Assembly: GCA_937925855.1 (NCBI GenBank)
Contig: CALAMO010000034.1
Span: forward strand, 1 to 51,775
DNA length: 51,775 nucleotides
From: an uncultured Thiotrichaceae bacterium
GTDB taxonomy: Bacteria > Pseudomonadota > Gammaproteobacteria > Thiotrichales > Thiotrichaceae
Direction: 5' to 3'
Shown: one piece after another, positions 26,078-34,284 of the stretch
Layout: every line of letters begins with the position of its first letter
Numbering within the stretch: position 1 is the first letter of the stretch
Program-made: the position numbers and the translations under genes
Notes under the pieces: model-generated
What the model was told of the DNA's origin: nothing
Databases searched by the model: none
Seen by the model: only the letters and a program-made list of their open reading frames with translations

Positions 26078-26998
26078 TCAGTTAGTACTAGTCTGTGCCA
26101 GACGCCGCTCACGCTGAAAAATATACAGGCCGGAGGCAACCAGAATCGCGGTGCCTAGCCAAGTAGTCAGTGTCGGTATATCATCAAATAACCACCAGCC
26201 GAGTAGTGCGGCCACAATCAGCTCAACGTATTGGAACGGCGCTAGCAGCGAGGCATCGGCATATTTAAAGGCCATGGTCATGATGAGGTGCCCCACCGCC
26301 GCCAACAAGCCCACCAGGATAAGACGCCACCATTGCCATAGTTCTGGCCAGCCTAACTCAAATACTGGCCAGTTCAGGGGCTGTAGCAGGATAATGGCAA
26401 GCGCGGTCAACGCAAAACCAAAAAAGCCCGACCAGAATTGCATGCTCAGTGGTGATAAGCCTTCGCCGGTGGCGGTGCTGCGCGCCAGTTTACGGGTGAA
26501 CATGATATAAAAAGAGAAATTCAATGCGGTGCCCAGGGGTAGCACCGCCCGCCAGCCAAAGATTTCATGGCTGGGCTGAATAATAATTACTGCGCCTATC
26601 ATGCCAACGGTGACTGCCAGCAAACGTCGCCAGCCTGCTACTTCGTTCAGTATCCACGGTGCCAGTAAGGTCACAATCAGTGGCATCACGAAAAAGATCG
26701 CCAGCGCATCGGCAATCGGCATCACTTGTATCGCTGTGAAAAAGCATAGGGTGGCGGCGGATAACGTGAAGGCGCGCAGTAAATGCAGGCGTAATTCTAA
26801 GCCGGTTGGCCAATACAGTATGCGCCAGACAAACGGCACGAGAAACAAGCTCTGGAAGAAAAAGCGCGCCAGCACAATCAGCCCGGCCGCAATCGTTACG
26901 CCCATGCTTTTTGAGGTGGCGTCCATCAGTGGCAGAATGATGCAGGCGATGATCATGAGGTAAACGCCGCGCGTGAGTTGCTGATCGGTTTGGCTCAT
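26078..26998 (-). CDS. EamA/DMT-family transporter
   Basis: The 306-aa product has ten hydrophobic segments in two repeated halves and the positively charged end expected of drug/metabolite transporters of the EamA type. Its ATG overlaps the stop of the DUF1853 gene by 4 bp (ATGA). It ends a three-gene minus-strand operon with overlapping genes. It converges on the DUF389 gene across 97 bp without a clear terminator. The substrate is unknown. Confidence 0.85.
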   Translation of the reverse strand: MSQTDQQLTRGVYLMIIACIILPLMDATSKSMGVTIAAGLIVLARFFFQSLFLVPFVWRILYWPTGLELRLHLLRAFTLSAATLCFFTAIQVMPIADALAIFFVMPLIVTLLAPWILNEVAGWRRLLAVTVGMIGAVIIIQPSHEIFGWRAVLPLGTALNFSFYIMFTRKLARSTATGEGLSPLSMQFWSGFFGFALTALAIILLQPLNWPVFELGWPELWQWWRLILVGLLAAVGHLIMTMAFKYADASLLAPFQYVELIVAALLGWWLFDDIPTLTTWLGTAILVASGLYIFQRERRLAQTSTN

Positions 26999-27900
26999 GG
27001 TTTGTTTGCTGCCGGAGGGGTTGAAGTGTTGCTGGGTATGCGGGCTTTCCAGCCTGCGGGCAGCAGGAAAAAGCGCTCGCGCTCTGTCTGGCCGCTATAA
27101 TTCGCGTATAACGTCGCTGTATCCAGCTTGGCGGGCAAGGTGACTAAGGCCGCTTCTGCCGCGTCGTGTACTGTCGCCAGCCAGCGCTGTTTGCCTAGGC
27201 ATAAGTAAGACGAGGTGCGCTGAGGGGTAGTCGGCAACTCGTACCACCGTCCGTATAAGTGCTGCGGATTAACAAAGTGAGTTGTTGGCACTGCATCTGC
27301 GGGATAAAACAAGCGTCCTTTAATTAAGCAGGCCGCTTCATCGGCTGAGTAGGGCAGGTGTTTGGGATACTTGCGCGCCAACTGTGTTTGGTGGGTGCAC
27401 AAATGTTGGAATTTGCGATCCAGCCGATCTTTCAGGTTGGGGCCATGCCAGTTTGCCATCTGATTTAAATCACCTGTCCCTAGGTAAAACTTAACAGAGA
27501 CCTCCAGGTGAACCCGCTTGCCGCTGCTATGTTCCTGTACCAAGAAGTCGAGCTCGCCCAGTGTTTGTTGGGCGTTATGTAGCTGGTAGTTGCGCAGCAG
27601 CAACTCATAATTTGGACTGATGTGGAACCAGTGTGCCACTAGGGTTTCAAAGTAGTGCCCGAGGCGCTGTGATTTGGCAGTTGCAATGGCGTCTAATAAG
27701 GGCGCGGGGTGTTTGTCCAGCTGGTGCAGTGCGGGTAAGCAGGCCGCGTATTCGCGCTGCATGTGCGCCGTATCCCACCAGTTGACCGCGTTAATATTGC
27801 CGCTGATTAACGGTGGGCTAGCGATAACCCAGGCGAGGTCTTGTACGCAGCGCTGCTTGAAAGGCGGTGGGGCTGAACGGGTCTCAGCATGGGTTGCCAT
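26995..27900 (-). CDS. DUF1853 family protein
   Basis: The 301-aa product matches the pattern of DUF1853: an N-terminal LAWVIASPPL segment, RLGHYFETLVAHWF, and GELDFLVQEH followed by HLEVSVKFYLG. The last two segments have the E-x-D and E-x-x-x-K layout of a PD-(D/E)XK nuclease-like core. Function is not established; the nuclease reading is my inference. Its start overlaps the stop of the upstream unknown gene by 1 bp (TGATG), and its stop overlaps the transporter start. Confidence 0.8.
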   Translation of the reverse strand: MATHAETRSAPPPFKQRCVQDLAWVIASPPLISGNINAVNWWDTAHMQREYAACLPALHQLDKHPAPLLDAIATAKSQRLGHYFETLVAHWFHISPNYELLLRNYQLHNAQQTLGELDFLVQEHSSGKRVHLEVSVKFYLGTGDLNQMANWHGPNLKDRLDRKFQHLCTHQTQLARKYPKHLPYSADEAACLIKGRLFYPADAVPTTHFVNPQHLYGRWYELPTTPQRTSSYLCLGKQRWLATVHDAAEAALVTLPAKLDTATLYANYSGQTERERFFLLPAGWKARIPSNTSTPPAANKP

Positions 27901-28874
27901 CAGCGTTTCGATTTGGCCGTGCGGCGTTTCCAGTGCTGCAAGTCCACGACTTTTTCACCTTCACTCGCTCGTTGGCCGCGCAGGTCGCCCAGTAGGATAG
28001 AGGGGTTGCCCGCCAGAAATTCACTCATTAGCCGTAGCTTTAGGCTGTTTGGGAATTTTTCCTTGCTGTCTTCATTTTCCAGGGCTTCGGCTTCGGCGTG
28101 GGTTAGTGAACTGACTAGCATTTCCCAGCGCTCTAACAGCGCATTTTGCAGCTGGTCACCGTTGGTCTCTAAGCGATTGAGCACGTCCTCTGGCAGCGAT
28201 TCCAAATAGGCATCCAGGTTTTCCATGACATTTTCATTATGTACCGCATCCAGGGTGTCGATAATATCTTGCAGCCATTGCTTCTCGGTGTGCTGTGCCA
28301 GATAGTCATGATCGTGGACGGGCTGGCCGTTTTCCAGCATGCCGTGAGCCATGCCATGTTTTTGCCATAGAATATTGAGCTTTGGGATATAGCTTGGCAG
28401 CTGGCTGATTGGGTTTTCTGGAGTGTCGTCGGTGGTGTCGGTGTTTGTCGTCGGCGTAAATAAACGCGGGCTGATATTCTGGCTGAGCTGACAGGCTTGA
28501 TAGAGCGCGCTAGTATACTGAAAAGGATCAAAGGTAAACGAGATGATATTCTCATCGAAGTCATCAGCTTCTGGGCCGAGTTCGATATTGAGAAACGGTT
28601 CGTAGTGCTCATAGACCAGATCCCAAATAATTTTACCGTCGTGGTGGCGAGCAAAAACAGCAGATTCGACCTGAAAGCGCGGGTTGTCAGGGCTGGCGGT
28701 GACTATCCAGTAATCGCCGGTGCTTTGCGTGCTGTTGACCAGTGCGCCCAGTGCAACAAACTCCAGTGGAACGTGGAAAACCTGCGCTTGGCTTTTGTAA
28801 TTATCCTGTACACTGAGGCTGGCCTGCGCCATACCGCCCTCCAGGACGATTGTGATTGAGAGACTTTGATCCAT
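27900..28874 (-). CDS. Hypothetical protein, first gene of the DUF1853 operon
   Basis: I do not recognise this 324-aa protein. The first 150 residues look beta-rich (SLSITIVLEGG, DYWIVTASP, ENIISFTFDPFQY). The second half is helical and acidic, and the last 25 residues are strongly basic (HWKRRTAKSKR). No signal peptide or membrane segment is seen with the start at 28874. A longer reading to 29003 is in frame but would run into the divergent upstream region. The ribosome site is weak. Its stop overlaps the DUF1853 start, which indicates coupled expression. Confidence 0.6.
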   Translation of the reverse strand: MDQSLSITIVLEGGMAQASLSVQDNYKSQAQVFHVPLEFVALGALVNSTQSTGDYWIVTASPDNPRFQVESAVFARHHDGKIIWDLVYEHYEPFLNIELGPEADDFDENIISFTFDPFQYTSALYQACQLSQNISPRLFTPTTNTDTTDDTPENPISQLPSYIPKLNILWQKHGMAHGMLENGQPVHDHDYLAQHTEKQWLQDIIDTLDAVHNENVMENLDAYLESLPEDVLNRLETNGDQLQNALLERWEMLVSSLTHAEAEALENEDSKEKFPNSLKLRLMSEFLAGNPSILLGDLRGQRASEGEKVVDLQHWKRRTAKSKR

Positions 28875-29018
28875 AGAGCGAGTATATACGTGAATGCTTG
28901 CTCGGTGGCAATGGTCGCGACTGAATAGTAGTATGCGGCTATAGTATGTGCTTCCGGCCAAGTACCGTATTGTTAGTGTGGTATGGTCATAGATAACCGT
29001 CATTAAAGAGTTTTGCTC

Positions 29019-29942
29019 ATGGTTGATTGGGTGTTAAGTCGTGCGTTGGATATGTTGCTGGCCCTGCTGCTGGTTGCGCTGGTGCTGTGGTTTATGCTGA
29101 CCCAGCCGGTATTCTCGCGGGCGGAGGATACCCCGCCCGCGCTGCGGCTTGATCGTACCGTGTTGGAAGCGCATTTGCGCGAGGTGATGGCGGTTCCGGT
29201 GGGAGCTGGTGATGATCAGGCGCGCTTGCTGGCGACGACCAACTACCTGCGGAAGCGCTTGGCTGGGGTGGACAGCGTGGAACAGCTGGAGCGCGGAGCG
29301 CATCTGCGCATTCTGCGCCTGAAGGCCGGTAAGCAGTTTAAACGCAGAGCATTCATCGGTTTGCACTATGTGGTGACGGAGAAGCCGATTTTGGAAGCGG
29401 CAGAAATTGCGACGAGTCTGACTGAGCTTGCTTATGCGGTTGCTGCGGCTGAGTCGGTGCACACGCAGCTCGATCTGACTATCTTTGTGCATCAGGCGCA
29501 AGGGCTGGAGCAGGGGTTGGCCGATGCTAGTATTTTCCATGTGGATCAGGTCGCACGTCAGCTTAAAGAAGGTGACTTTGGTGTGATATTTGCTCCAGGT
29601 CTGCGAGTGCCTGACGCAGTTTATGCCACGGATCAGTGGCGCTATTTTGATTATTTACTGCCGGAAACACAGGATGGCCTGAGTGTGTTTGGGCGGCTGA
29701 AAGATGTGTTGCAGATTAGGATGCTGAAAGCGCGTTTTCAGCAGCTGGGTATCGCGAATGTGCATTCGTTAAATATTCCGGTGAGTTTTCCCGGTATCAG
29801 TGACTCGCCCTTGAAATATTATTGGGATCGCGATTTGCCGATGGTTTTGATGCGGCCAGACGTACTGATTAATGACAAAGATTTCTATGGGCATGCTGGT
29901 TTTATTAGCGCTTGGTATGCTTTATTAAGTCAGGGCCTATAA
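29019..29942 (+). CDS. Membrane-anchored protein resembling a degenerate M28 peptidase
   Basis: The 307-aa product has an N-terminal membrane helix at about residues 8-28, then a periplasmic domain. TNYLRKRLAG near the start, and DSPLKYYWDRDLPMVLMRPD with NDKDFYG near the end, recall the frame of M28 aminopeptidases (SDHxxYWxxGxPAxMxTDTAFxRNPxYH). The histidine and carboxylate metal ligands expected there are mostly absent, so it is probably not an active peptidase. This is a by-eye resemblance. ATG 29019 has AAAGAG upstream. It is divergent from the unknown gene at 28874 and followed by rnpB. Confidence 0.6.
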   Translation: MVDWVLSRALDMLLALLLVALVLWFMLTQPVFSRAEDTPPALRLDRTVLEAHLREVMAVPVGAGDDQARLLATTNYLRKRLAGVDSVEQLERGAHLRILRLKAGKQFKRRAFIGLHYVVTEKPILEAAEIATSLTELAYAVAAAESVHTQLDLTIFVHQAQGLEQGLADASIFHVDQVARQLKEGDFGVIFAPGLRVPDAVYATDQWRYFDYLLPETQDGLSVFGRLKDVLQIRMLKARFQQLGIANVHSLNIPVSFPGISDSPLKYYWDRDLPMVLMRPDVLINDKDFYGHAGFISAWYALLSQGL

Positions 29943-30060
29943 CGCCTATACCTCAGCTGGGACGGGCGACTGCTCTACTTAAGCCCTGGAGTGTATCTAT
30001 CATGCTGCCTCTACTGGTGCCGTTTGGGTTTTTTGTGCAGCTTTCCTGCGGGTTTTCTGT

Positions 30061-30066
30061 TATAAA
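30061..30066 (+). promoter_or_regulatory. -10 element of rnpB
   Basis: TATAAA at 30061-30066 lies about 7-10 nt before the inferred 5' end of RNase P RNA. No good -35 match is found at 16-18 bp; a TTGTGC at 30033 is too far. The assignment rests mainly on position. Confidence 0.45.
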
Positions 30067-30069
30067 CCA

Positions 30070-30440
30070 TCTAGCCGATCGGGCAATCGCTGCTTTGCTG
30101 CCTCATTTAAGAGTCTGCAAGGGGGAGGAAAGTCCGGGCTCCATAGGGTAGGTCGCCAGGTAACGCCTGGGCAGCGGAAGCTGACGGAAAGTGCCGCAGA
30201 AAATATACCGCCAAAATCCTGTTTATACAGGGCAAGGTAAGGGTGAAAAGGTGCGGTAAGAGCGCACCGCGCAGCTGGCAACAGTTGTGGCAGGGTAAAC
30301 CCCGGCCGGAGCAAGACCAAATAGGAATGCATTGGTGTGACCCGCACTGCATTCGGGTAGGTTGCTAAAGGTATGTGGTGACACATGCCGTAGATGAATG
30401 ATTGTCCTCGACAGAACCCGGCTTACAGATCGGCTAATTC
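30070..30440 (+). ncRNA. rnpB: RNase P RNA (type A)
   Basis: The catalytic RNA that matures tRNA 5' ends is recognised from conserved blocks: GAGGAAAGTCCGGGCTCCAT, GGTAAGGGTGAAAAGGTGCG with GTAAGAGCGCACCG, GGCAGGGTAAACCCCG with GGAGCAAGACCAAATAGG, TAGATGAATGATTGTC and ACAGAACCCGGCTTA. The outer helix P1 is TAGCCGATC (30072-30080) pairing with GATCGGCTA (30429-30437), which sets the ends to within a few nt. Placement just upstream of mraZ is common in Pseudomonas-like bacteria. Confidence 0.95.
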
Positions 30441-30450
30441 CTTTCCTATA

Positions 30451-30525
30451 TCTTAATATCAACAACTTACATCAATAAAGATAAGTGAGATATTAAGATT
30501 TATTCTTATTTCGCTGATTAATATC
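30451..30525. repeat. Three alternating copies of TTAATATC between rnpB and mraZ
   Basis: TCTTAATATC (30451-30460) and GATATTAAGA (30489-30498) are perfect inverted repeats 28 bp apart. A third copy, TTAATATC, lies at 30518-30525. The first pair can form a hairpin extended by CTTAC/GTGAG and is followed by a T-rich stretch, so it may end rnpB transcription. The three copies could alternatively be protein-binding sites. Confidence 0.55.
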
Positions 30526-30607
30526 ATGTATTGTTTTTTGTGCTGAGAAAGTGCTTGCTCATTTACCGGCAAGCCTATGCTGTTTAAAGGGTTTTTTTGC
30601 AATTTCG

Positions 30608-30636
30608 TTGACAGGGTGGGGTAGAGTTTCTATGAT
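30608..30636 (+). promoter_or_regulatory. Promoter of the mra/fts cluster
   Basis: TTGACA (30608-30613), a 17-bp spacer and TATGAT (30631-30636) form a near-perfect sigma-70 promoter about 95 bp before mraZ. It is the likely main promoter of the whole division and cell-wall cluster. Confidence 0.8.
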
Positions 30637-30646
30637 CGTCTGAATT

Positions 30647-30670
30647 GTGGAAAAAAGTGGAAGGAAGTGG
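30647..30670 (+). promoter_or_regulatory. Putative MraZ operator
   Basis: GTGG occurs three times at exact 10-bp intervals (30647, 30657, 30667), starting just after the predicted transcription start. MraZ proteins bind direct TGGG/GTGG-type repeats one DNA turn apart in their own promoters, so this is a good candidate for autorepression. Confidence 0.65.
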
Positions 30671-30688
30671 TTAATTATGTTTTTAAGT

Positions 30689-30715
30689 GGGTTTAACAGC
30701 CATTCTTAAAAACCC
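30689..30715 (+). promoter_or_regulatory. Hairpin in the mraZ leader
   Basis: GGGTTT (30689-30694) can pair with AAACCC (30710-30715) in the mRNA, 15 nt before the mraZ ATG. No Shine-Dalgarno sequence is present there, so the leader structure may affect translation. Confidence 0.35.
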
Positions 30716-30730
30716 GTTAACACAAAAGCA

Positions 30731-31186
30731 ATGTTTCGTGGCATTTCAAACATCTCTATTGATGCAAAAGGTAGGCTGTCTATGCCCGCCAAATATCGTG
30801 ATGCCATCGCGGAAAGTGCTCATGGGCAAATCGTAATCACAGTTGATCACGCGGATAAATGCCTATTGGTTTATCCCATGGATCAGTGGGAAAAGGTCGA
30901 GCGCACGTTAATGGGCTTGCCCAATATGAATCGACGGGTGCGTAATATGCAGCGCTTGATTCTTGGGCATGCCTCCGAGCTTGAGCTGGATGCGCAGGGT
31001 CGAGTGCTGTTGCCAGCTCCGCTACGTGAATATGCTGGCTTAGGCAAGAAAGCGGTACTCGTCGGGCAATCGACTAAGTTTGAATTGTGGGATGCCGATG
31101 TCTGGAACACTGCAAGAGACCTATGGTTAGAAGAGGCGCAAGCTGATGATGAGGCCAATGACATTTTGAGTCAGGTCTCTATGTAG
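30731..31186 (+). CDS. mraZ: MraZ transcriptional regulator and division-cluster gatekeeper
   Basis: MraZ is an AbrB-like DNA-binding protein that forms rings and represses its own operon. The 151-aa length is standard. The start MFRGISNISIDAKGRLSMPA and the second copy DAQGRVLLPAPLREY form the two SpoVT/AbrB half-domains. It is the first gene of the dcw cluster, with candidate operator repeats in its leader. The start is fixed by family conservation because no clear ribosome site exists. rsmH follows after 5 bp. Confidence 0.96.
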   Translation: MFRGISNISIDAKGRLSMPAKYRDAIAESAHGQIVITVDHADKCLLVYPMDQWEKVERTLMGLPNMNRRVRNMQRLILGHASELELDAQGRVLLPAPLREYAGLGKKAVLVGQSTKFELWDADVWNTARDLWLEEAQADDEANDILSQVSM

Positions 31187-31191
31187 CGGGC

Positions 31192-32184
31192 ATGAAGAAA
31201 AAGAGTCTTCAGGCGCAGCATTCTATGGCCACCGCTGGGCAGCATTCAGCTTGGCAGCATGAGACAGTATTACTGGCCGAGGCTGTCCAAGCACTGAATA
31301 TCAAGCCATCCGGTCTTTATGTGGATGGAACGTATGGTCGGGGCGGCCACGCAGATAAAATTTTGTCGCAGTTGGGTAATAATGGACGCTTGTTAGTTAT
31401 CGATAAAGACCCGGAAGCGATTGAAGATGCCAGGATAAAATATAACTCGGATAAGCGTGTTAGTACTTGGCAGGGTTCTTTTCGTGATGTTTCCGCCGCA
31501 CTGGCGGCGACTGGTATAACGGACGGTATTGACGGTTTGTTGTTGGATTTGGGCGTGTCATCACCTCAGCTTGACGATGCACGACGTGGTTTCAGTTTTA
31601 TGCGCGATGGGGCTTTGGATATGCGTATGAATCCTGCTGTTGGCGACAGCGCCGCGCAGTGGCTGCAGCAAGCCAGTGAGAAAGAAATCGCTGATGTGCT
31701 CTGGCACTATGGCGAAGAACGTTTTGCTAAGCGTATTGCTCGTGCGATAAGCCTCAGATGTGCCCAGGGTGGGTTAGCAACAACGCTTGAGCTGGCTGGG
31801 CTAATCGCTGCGGTGGTACCCAAAAAGGAGGCTGGAAAACATCCTGCAACGAGGAGTTTTCAGGCGATCCGTATTAAAGTAAATCAGGAATTAGAAGATG
31901 TTCAGGAGTGTCTGCGTAATGCGCTTACATGTCTGTTGCCAGAAGGGCGTCTGGTTGTGATTAGTTTCCATTCTCTGGAAGACCGTATGGTCAAGCATTT
32001 TATGCGTGATGTATCCACGCCGCCACGGTTACCTAAAGGCCTGCCGGTGATGGATGAGGCTGTGCAGCCCAAGATGCGTCTAGTGGGTAAGGCAGTTAAA
32101 GCCTCTGCTCAGGAAGTCGCGGTTAATGCGCGAGCGCGAAGTGCGGTTATGCGGGTGGCACAAATGAATGGGGGCATTGCCTGA
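31192..32184 (+). CDS. rsmH: 16S rRNA m4C1402 methyltransferase
   Basis: RsmH (MraW) methylates N4 of C1402 in the decoding centre of 16S rRNA. The 330-aa product shows WQHETVLLAEAVQAL, the SAM-binding YVDGTYGRGGHA, LLLDLGVSSPQLDDARRGFS and the terminal NARARSAVMRVA, all family signatures. The N terminus has about 20 extra residues before the conserved start of the domain. It follows mraZ by 5 bp and abuts ftsL. Confidence 0.96.
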   Translation: MKKKSLQAQHSMATAGQHSAWQHETVLLAEAVQALNIKPSGLYVDGTYGRGGHADKILSQLGNNGRLLVIDKDPEAIEDARIKYNSDKRVSTWQGSFRDVSAALAATGITDGIDGLLLDLGVSSPQLDDARRGFSFMRDGALDMRMNPAVGDSAAQWLQQASEKEIADVLWHYGEERFAKRIARAISLRCAQGGLATTLELAGLIAAVVPKKEAGKHPATRSFQAIRIKVNQELEDVQECLRNALTCLLPEGRLVVISFHSLEDRMVKHFMRDVSTPPRLPKGLPVMDEAVQPKMRLVGKAVKASAQEVAVNARARSAVMRVAQMNGGIA

Positions 32185-32185
32185 T

Positions 32186-32458
32186 ATGGATCGCTGGCAG
32201 GCGGGTAGCCTAACGGTGCTTTATGTCCTGGTGATTTCACTGGCTATCACCGTGGTGGTGAATCGCCATCATGCCCGTCAGCTGTTTGTCGATATGCAGC
32301 AATTGGAAAAAGAACGCGATGCCTTGAATGCGACTTGGAGTCGCCTGACGTTGGAATACAGTACACGTCTGAATCAGATTTATGTAGAACGCAATGCCAA
32401 GCGTGAGCTTGGGATGCAAAAACCTTCCGCTGACAATATCAGGATTGTGCGAGAATGA
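32186..32458 (+). CDS. ftsL: Cell division protein FtsL
   Basis: FtsL is a small bitopic protein that forms a complex with FtsB and FtsQ and activates FtsWI. With ATG 32186 it is 90 aa: a short cytoplasmic end, a membrane helix at about 9-26 and a periplasmic leucine-zipper-like coiled coil (LEKERDALNATWSRLTLEY). An in-frame ATG at 32168 would add six residues and overlap rsmH. It overlaps ftsI by 4 bp. Position between rsmH and ftsI makes the call firm despite low sequence conservation. Confidence 0.92.
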   Translation: MDRWQAGSLTVLYVLVISLAITVVVNRHHARQLFVDMQQLEKERDALNATWSRLTLEYSTRLNQIYVERNAKRELGMQKPSADNIRIVRE

Positions 32459-34284
32459 GACGCCGTAAAGCCACATCGCCGATTTTCCAGGGCAGACGCT
32501 TGTTCCTGATGCTGGCACTGATCAGTGTGATTGGTGTATTGATGCTGCGCGCTATCTGGCTGGAAATATTCCAACAGGAAATGTTGCAGGAGAAGGCGGG
32601 CCAGCGCCAAACAAGGGTGATTAGTATTCCGGCCTATCGCGGCATGATTGTGGATCGCAATGGTGAGCCGATGGCGGTCAGTTCACCAGTGAAGTCTCTG
32701 TATAGCAATCCCGTGATGTTGCTGAGCGCTTATCGCCAGCTGAACGATGCGCATGAGGCAGCACAGCAACAGGTCAGTGTGGCGAAAGCCTCGGCTCAGC
32801 AGCGGGTGAATAGCCAGCTTGCCAATGAGCGTCTGGCGACGTTTAATCAAGGGTTGGCTGATATTGAACAGGCCCTGCAAATGGAGCCGGATGCTTTGCT
32901 CGCCCGCATCCGGGCGAATCAGGAAAGCAGCTTTCTCTATCTGGGGCGGCATCTGTCGCCGGAAGTGGTCGACGATATTCTTGACCTGGAGCTGCCGGGT
33001 ATTGCCAGTAAATCTGAATATCGCCGTTTCTACCCCTTGGCAGAAACCTCCGGCCATGTGGTCGGGCTGACCGATATTGATGGCAAAGGGATTGAGGGTG
33101 TCGAGAAAGCGATGGATATGCACCTCGCTGGGCGCAACGGACGTAAGCGAGTTGTGCTGGATGGTCGGCGCCATATTATCGAAGATATTGAAAGCATTGA
33201 GGATATGGTGCCAGGGCAGGCTGCCCGTTTAAGTATTGATCGACGCATTCAATACATAGCCTATAAGGCGCTGAAAACACAGGTCTATAAGTTGAAGGCG
33301 CAGGCTGGCTCATTGGTGGTGATGGACGCACACAATGGTGAAATTTTGGCGATGGCCAATCTGCCGTCATTTAACCCGAATAACCGCAAAACGTTGGAGG
33401 CGCGGCGCTACCGCAATCGTGCGGTGACGGATAAGTTTGAGCCGGGTTCAACGATGAAGCCGTTAACTATTGCTGCCGCTTTAGAGTCGCGTGCGATTGG
33501 ACCAGACGTGCAAATTAATACCTCGCCGGGCCTCATAAAGTTTGGCAAGTACACGGTACGTGACCCCAAAGACTATGGTGCAGTTTCGCTCTCAACGCTG
33601 CTGGCGAAATCCAGCAATGTGGGCGCAAGTCGCGTGGCATTATTGATGAACCCGCGTGCCCACTGGATGTTTTTGAATCGGGTGGGTTTTGGGCGTGTGC
33701 CTGATGCGGGCCTATCCGGTGAGACGCAGGGGCTGTTAGGCAATTACAGCGAGTGGGGTAAGGTTGACCGAGCGTCGCACGGCTACGGTTATGGCCTGTC
33801 AACTAGCCTCTTGCAATTGACACATGCCTACGCGCCGTTTGCTGCCGGTGGGCGCTTTATGCCGGTCACAATCTATAAACGTGATACTCCGCCACGGGGG
33901 CAGCAGGTCATGACGCCGGATAATGCGCGGGCGGTGCTGAAGATGATGGAGTCGGTGGTGCGCGCTGGGACGGGTAAACGTGCCATTGTGGATGGCTACC
34001 GCGTTGCGGGTAAAACCGGTACGGCCTATAAATACATTCGTGGCAAGTACCGCAAAGATAAATTTCTTACCAGTTTTATTGGTGTTGCCCCGGCAAGTCG
34101 CCCACGACTAGTCGTTGCCGTACAGATTGACGAGCCTAAGATTGATGACAGCGGTGGCCGGGCGGCGGCGCCGGTGTTTGCTAAAGTCATGGCGGAGTCG
34201 TTGCGGCTGCTGGATATACCACCGGATGATTTACCTCGGCTGCAACAGGCTGATGTGGAACAGGATGATGGAGGCGAGACATGA
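32455..34284 (+). CDS. ftsI: Penicillin-binding protein 3, septal transpeptidase
   Basis: FtsI cross-links septal peptidoglycan together with FtsW. The 609-aa product has a membrane helix at about 18-38, a PBP dimer domain, and a transpeptidase domain with active-site Ser332 in STMK, the SSN motif (KSSNVGAS) and KTGT (KTGTAYKY). The linker at about residues 90-130 is Gln/Ala rich and longer than in E. coli, which has 588 residues. Start codon ATGA overlaps ftsL and the stop overlaps murE. Confidence 0.96.
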   Translation: MRRRKATSPIFQGRRLFLMLALISVIGVLMLRAIWLEIFQQEMLQEKAGQRQTRVISIPAYRGMIVDRNGEPMAVSSPVKSLYSNPVMLLSAYRQLNDAHEAAQQQVSVAKASAQQRVNSQLANERLATFNQGLADIEQALQMEPDALLARIRANQESSFLYLGRHLSPEVVDDILDLELPGIASKSEYRRFYPLAETSGHVVGLTDIDGKGIEGVEKAMDMHLAGRNGRKRVVLDGRRHIIEDIESIEDMVPGQAARLSIDRRIQYIAYKALKTQVYKLKAQAGSLVVMDAHNGEILAMANLPSFNPNNRKTLEARRYRNRAVTDKFEPGSTMKPLTIAAALESRAIGPDVQINTSPGLIKFGKYTVRDPKDYGAVSLSTLLAKSSNVGASRVALLMNPRAHWMFLNRVGFGRVPDAGLSGETQGLLGNYSEWGKVDRASHGYGYGLSTSLLQLTHAYAPFAAGGRFMPVTIYKRDTPPRGQQVMTPDNARAVLKMMESVVRAGTGKRAIVDGYRVAGKTGTAYKYIRGKYRKDKFLTSFIGVAPASRPRLVVAVQIDEPKIDDSGGRAAAPVFAKVMAESLRLLDIPPDDLPRLQQADVEQDDGGET

